Positions 44,467-44,774 of a stretch of DNA of 44,774 nucleotides are shown here, one piece after another. The DNA comes from Klebsormidium nitens (lineage: Eukaryota; Streptophyta; Klebsormidiophyceae; Klebsormidiales; Klebsormidiaceae), in assembly GCA_000708835.1 (NCBI GenBank), contig DF236998.1, positions 1 to 44,774 of the forward strand, given 5' to 3'. Numbering within the stretch: the first letter of the stretch is position 1; the number at the start of each line of letters is the position of its first letter. The translations under genes were made by a program, and so were the position numbers. The notes beneath the pieces are model-generated. The model was not told the origin of the DNA and did not search any database. It worked only from the letters and a program-made list of their open reading frames with translations.

Positions 44467-44774
44467 CGTTCCACGAGCGGTGGAAGTAGAAATATAAATT
44501 CCCTGATTGGCCCAAATTGTTTCTGCCGTCGGTCAACGGGCGGACTTCCGGGCAAATAAATGCCACGTCGGCGGCACAACTTTTATTAAAACTCGACCCG
44601 AGTATTTGTAGGGTCGAACAAAAATATTTTTCTGTGCCAGGACGTGGCACTCAATCAGCGAATGAGAGGACGCCATGTCGGATTCTGCAGTAAGTGCGTA
44701 TTTTTTAAATGCCACTTCCACCGGCGAGCTGTTCCACGAGCGGCCGGAAATTGGTAATATATCGAACTTCCGGG
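44467..44774. repeat. Short inverted and direct repeats at the window edge
   Basis: GTTCCACGAGCGG occurs at about 44468 and 44731. CACTTCCACC faces GGTGGAAGT. TCGACCC faces GGGTCGA around 44600. ACTTCCGGG occurs at about 44547 and at the window end. Such nested short repeats suggest the edge of a mobile element that continues outside the window. Confidence 0.4.
44485..44512 (-). promoter_or_regulatory. Candidate CCAAT and TATA-like elements
   Basis: On the gene's strand, GGCCAATCAGGG is followed about 10 bp later by TTTATATT. This lies 670 bp above the Met at 43818, so a long 5' UTR or an upstream intron would be needed. Weak evidence. Confidence 0.2.

Overview
The window is eukaryotic nuclear DNA from the green lineage, most likely a streptophyte alga or bryophyte-grade plant. 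GC-rich exons with plant-type protein sequence are split by GT-AG introns from about 0.4 to 8.6 kb. I cannot name the species.

One gene is clearly present, on the minus strand, running from about 43.57 kb (or 43.82 kb) down to 24.06 kb in 13 exons. Its first half is a full-length plant AAE3-type oxalyl-CoA synthetase and its second half a full-length plant oxalyl-CoA decarboxylase/2-hydroxyacyl-CoA lyase. The two are joined in frame by a linker of about 30 residues inside one uninterrupted exon (39178-39395). The predicted protein of 1118 residues would carry out two consecutive steps of CoA-dependent oxalate breakdown: oxalate to oxalyl-CoA, then oxalyl-CoA to formyl-CoA plus CO2.

Downstream of its stop lies a tandem partial copy of the gene's 3' part (23.54-13.91 kb): a decayed end of exon 9, then exons 10' to 13'. 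The exon 9 remnant carries a stop codon and has diverged about as much as the non-coding DNA. Exons 10' to 13' keep their open frames, phases and GT-AG sites and remain nearly identical in protein sequence. That contrast suggests they are still used, perhaps as an alternative set of terminal exons reached from the exon 9 donor at 35983. In both copies, decayed tandem copies of exon edges lie in the introns beside exon 11 and after exon 10.

Most of the rest (about 1.4-13.4, 17.3-23.3 and 27.7-35.7 kb) is an old tandem array. Every 350-500 bp it repeats a module of about 60-80 bp with inverted arms, AGGGCAATCA on the left and TCATTGCCCT on the right, around a GGCC-type palindrome, always in the same orientation. 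The array shows nested duplication: modules, 4-module blocks of about 1.5 kb, a 3.95-kb duplication in the 3' flank, and the 10-12 kb duplication that copied the gene's 3' end. It is not seen in the 36-43.5 kb part of the gene. The two window ends hold inverted or palindromic repeats that look like mobile-element remnants. I found no tRNA, rRNA, CRISPR array or other recognisable gene.
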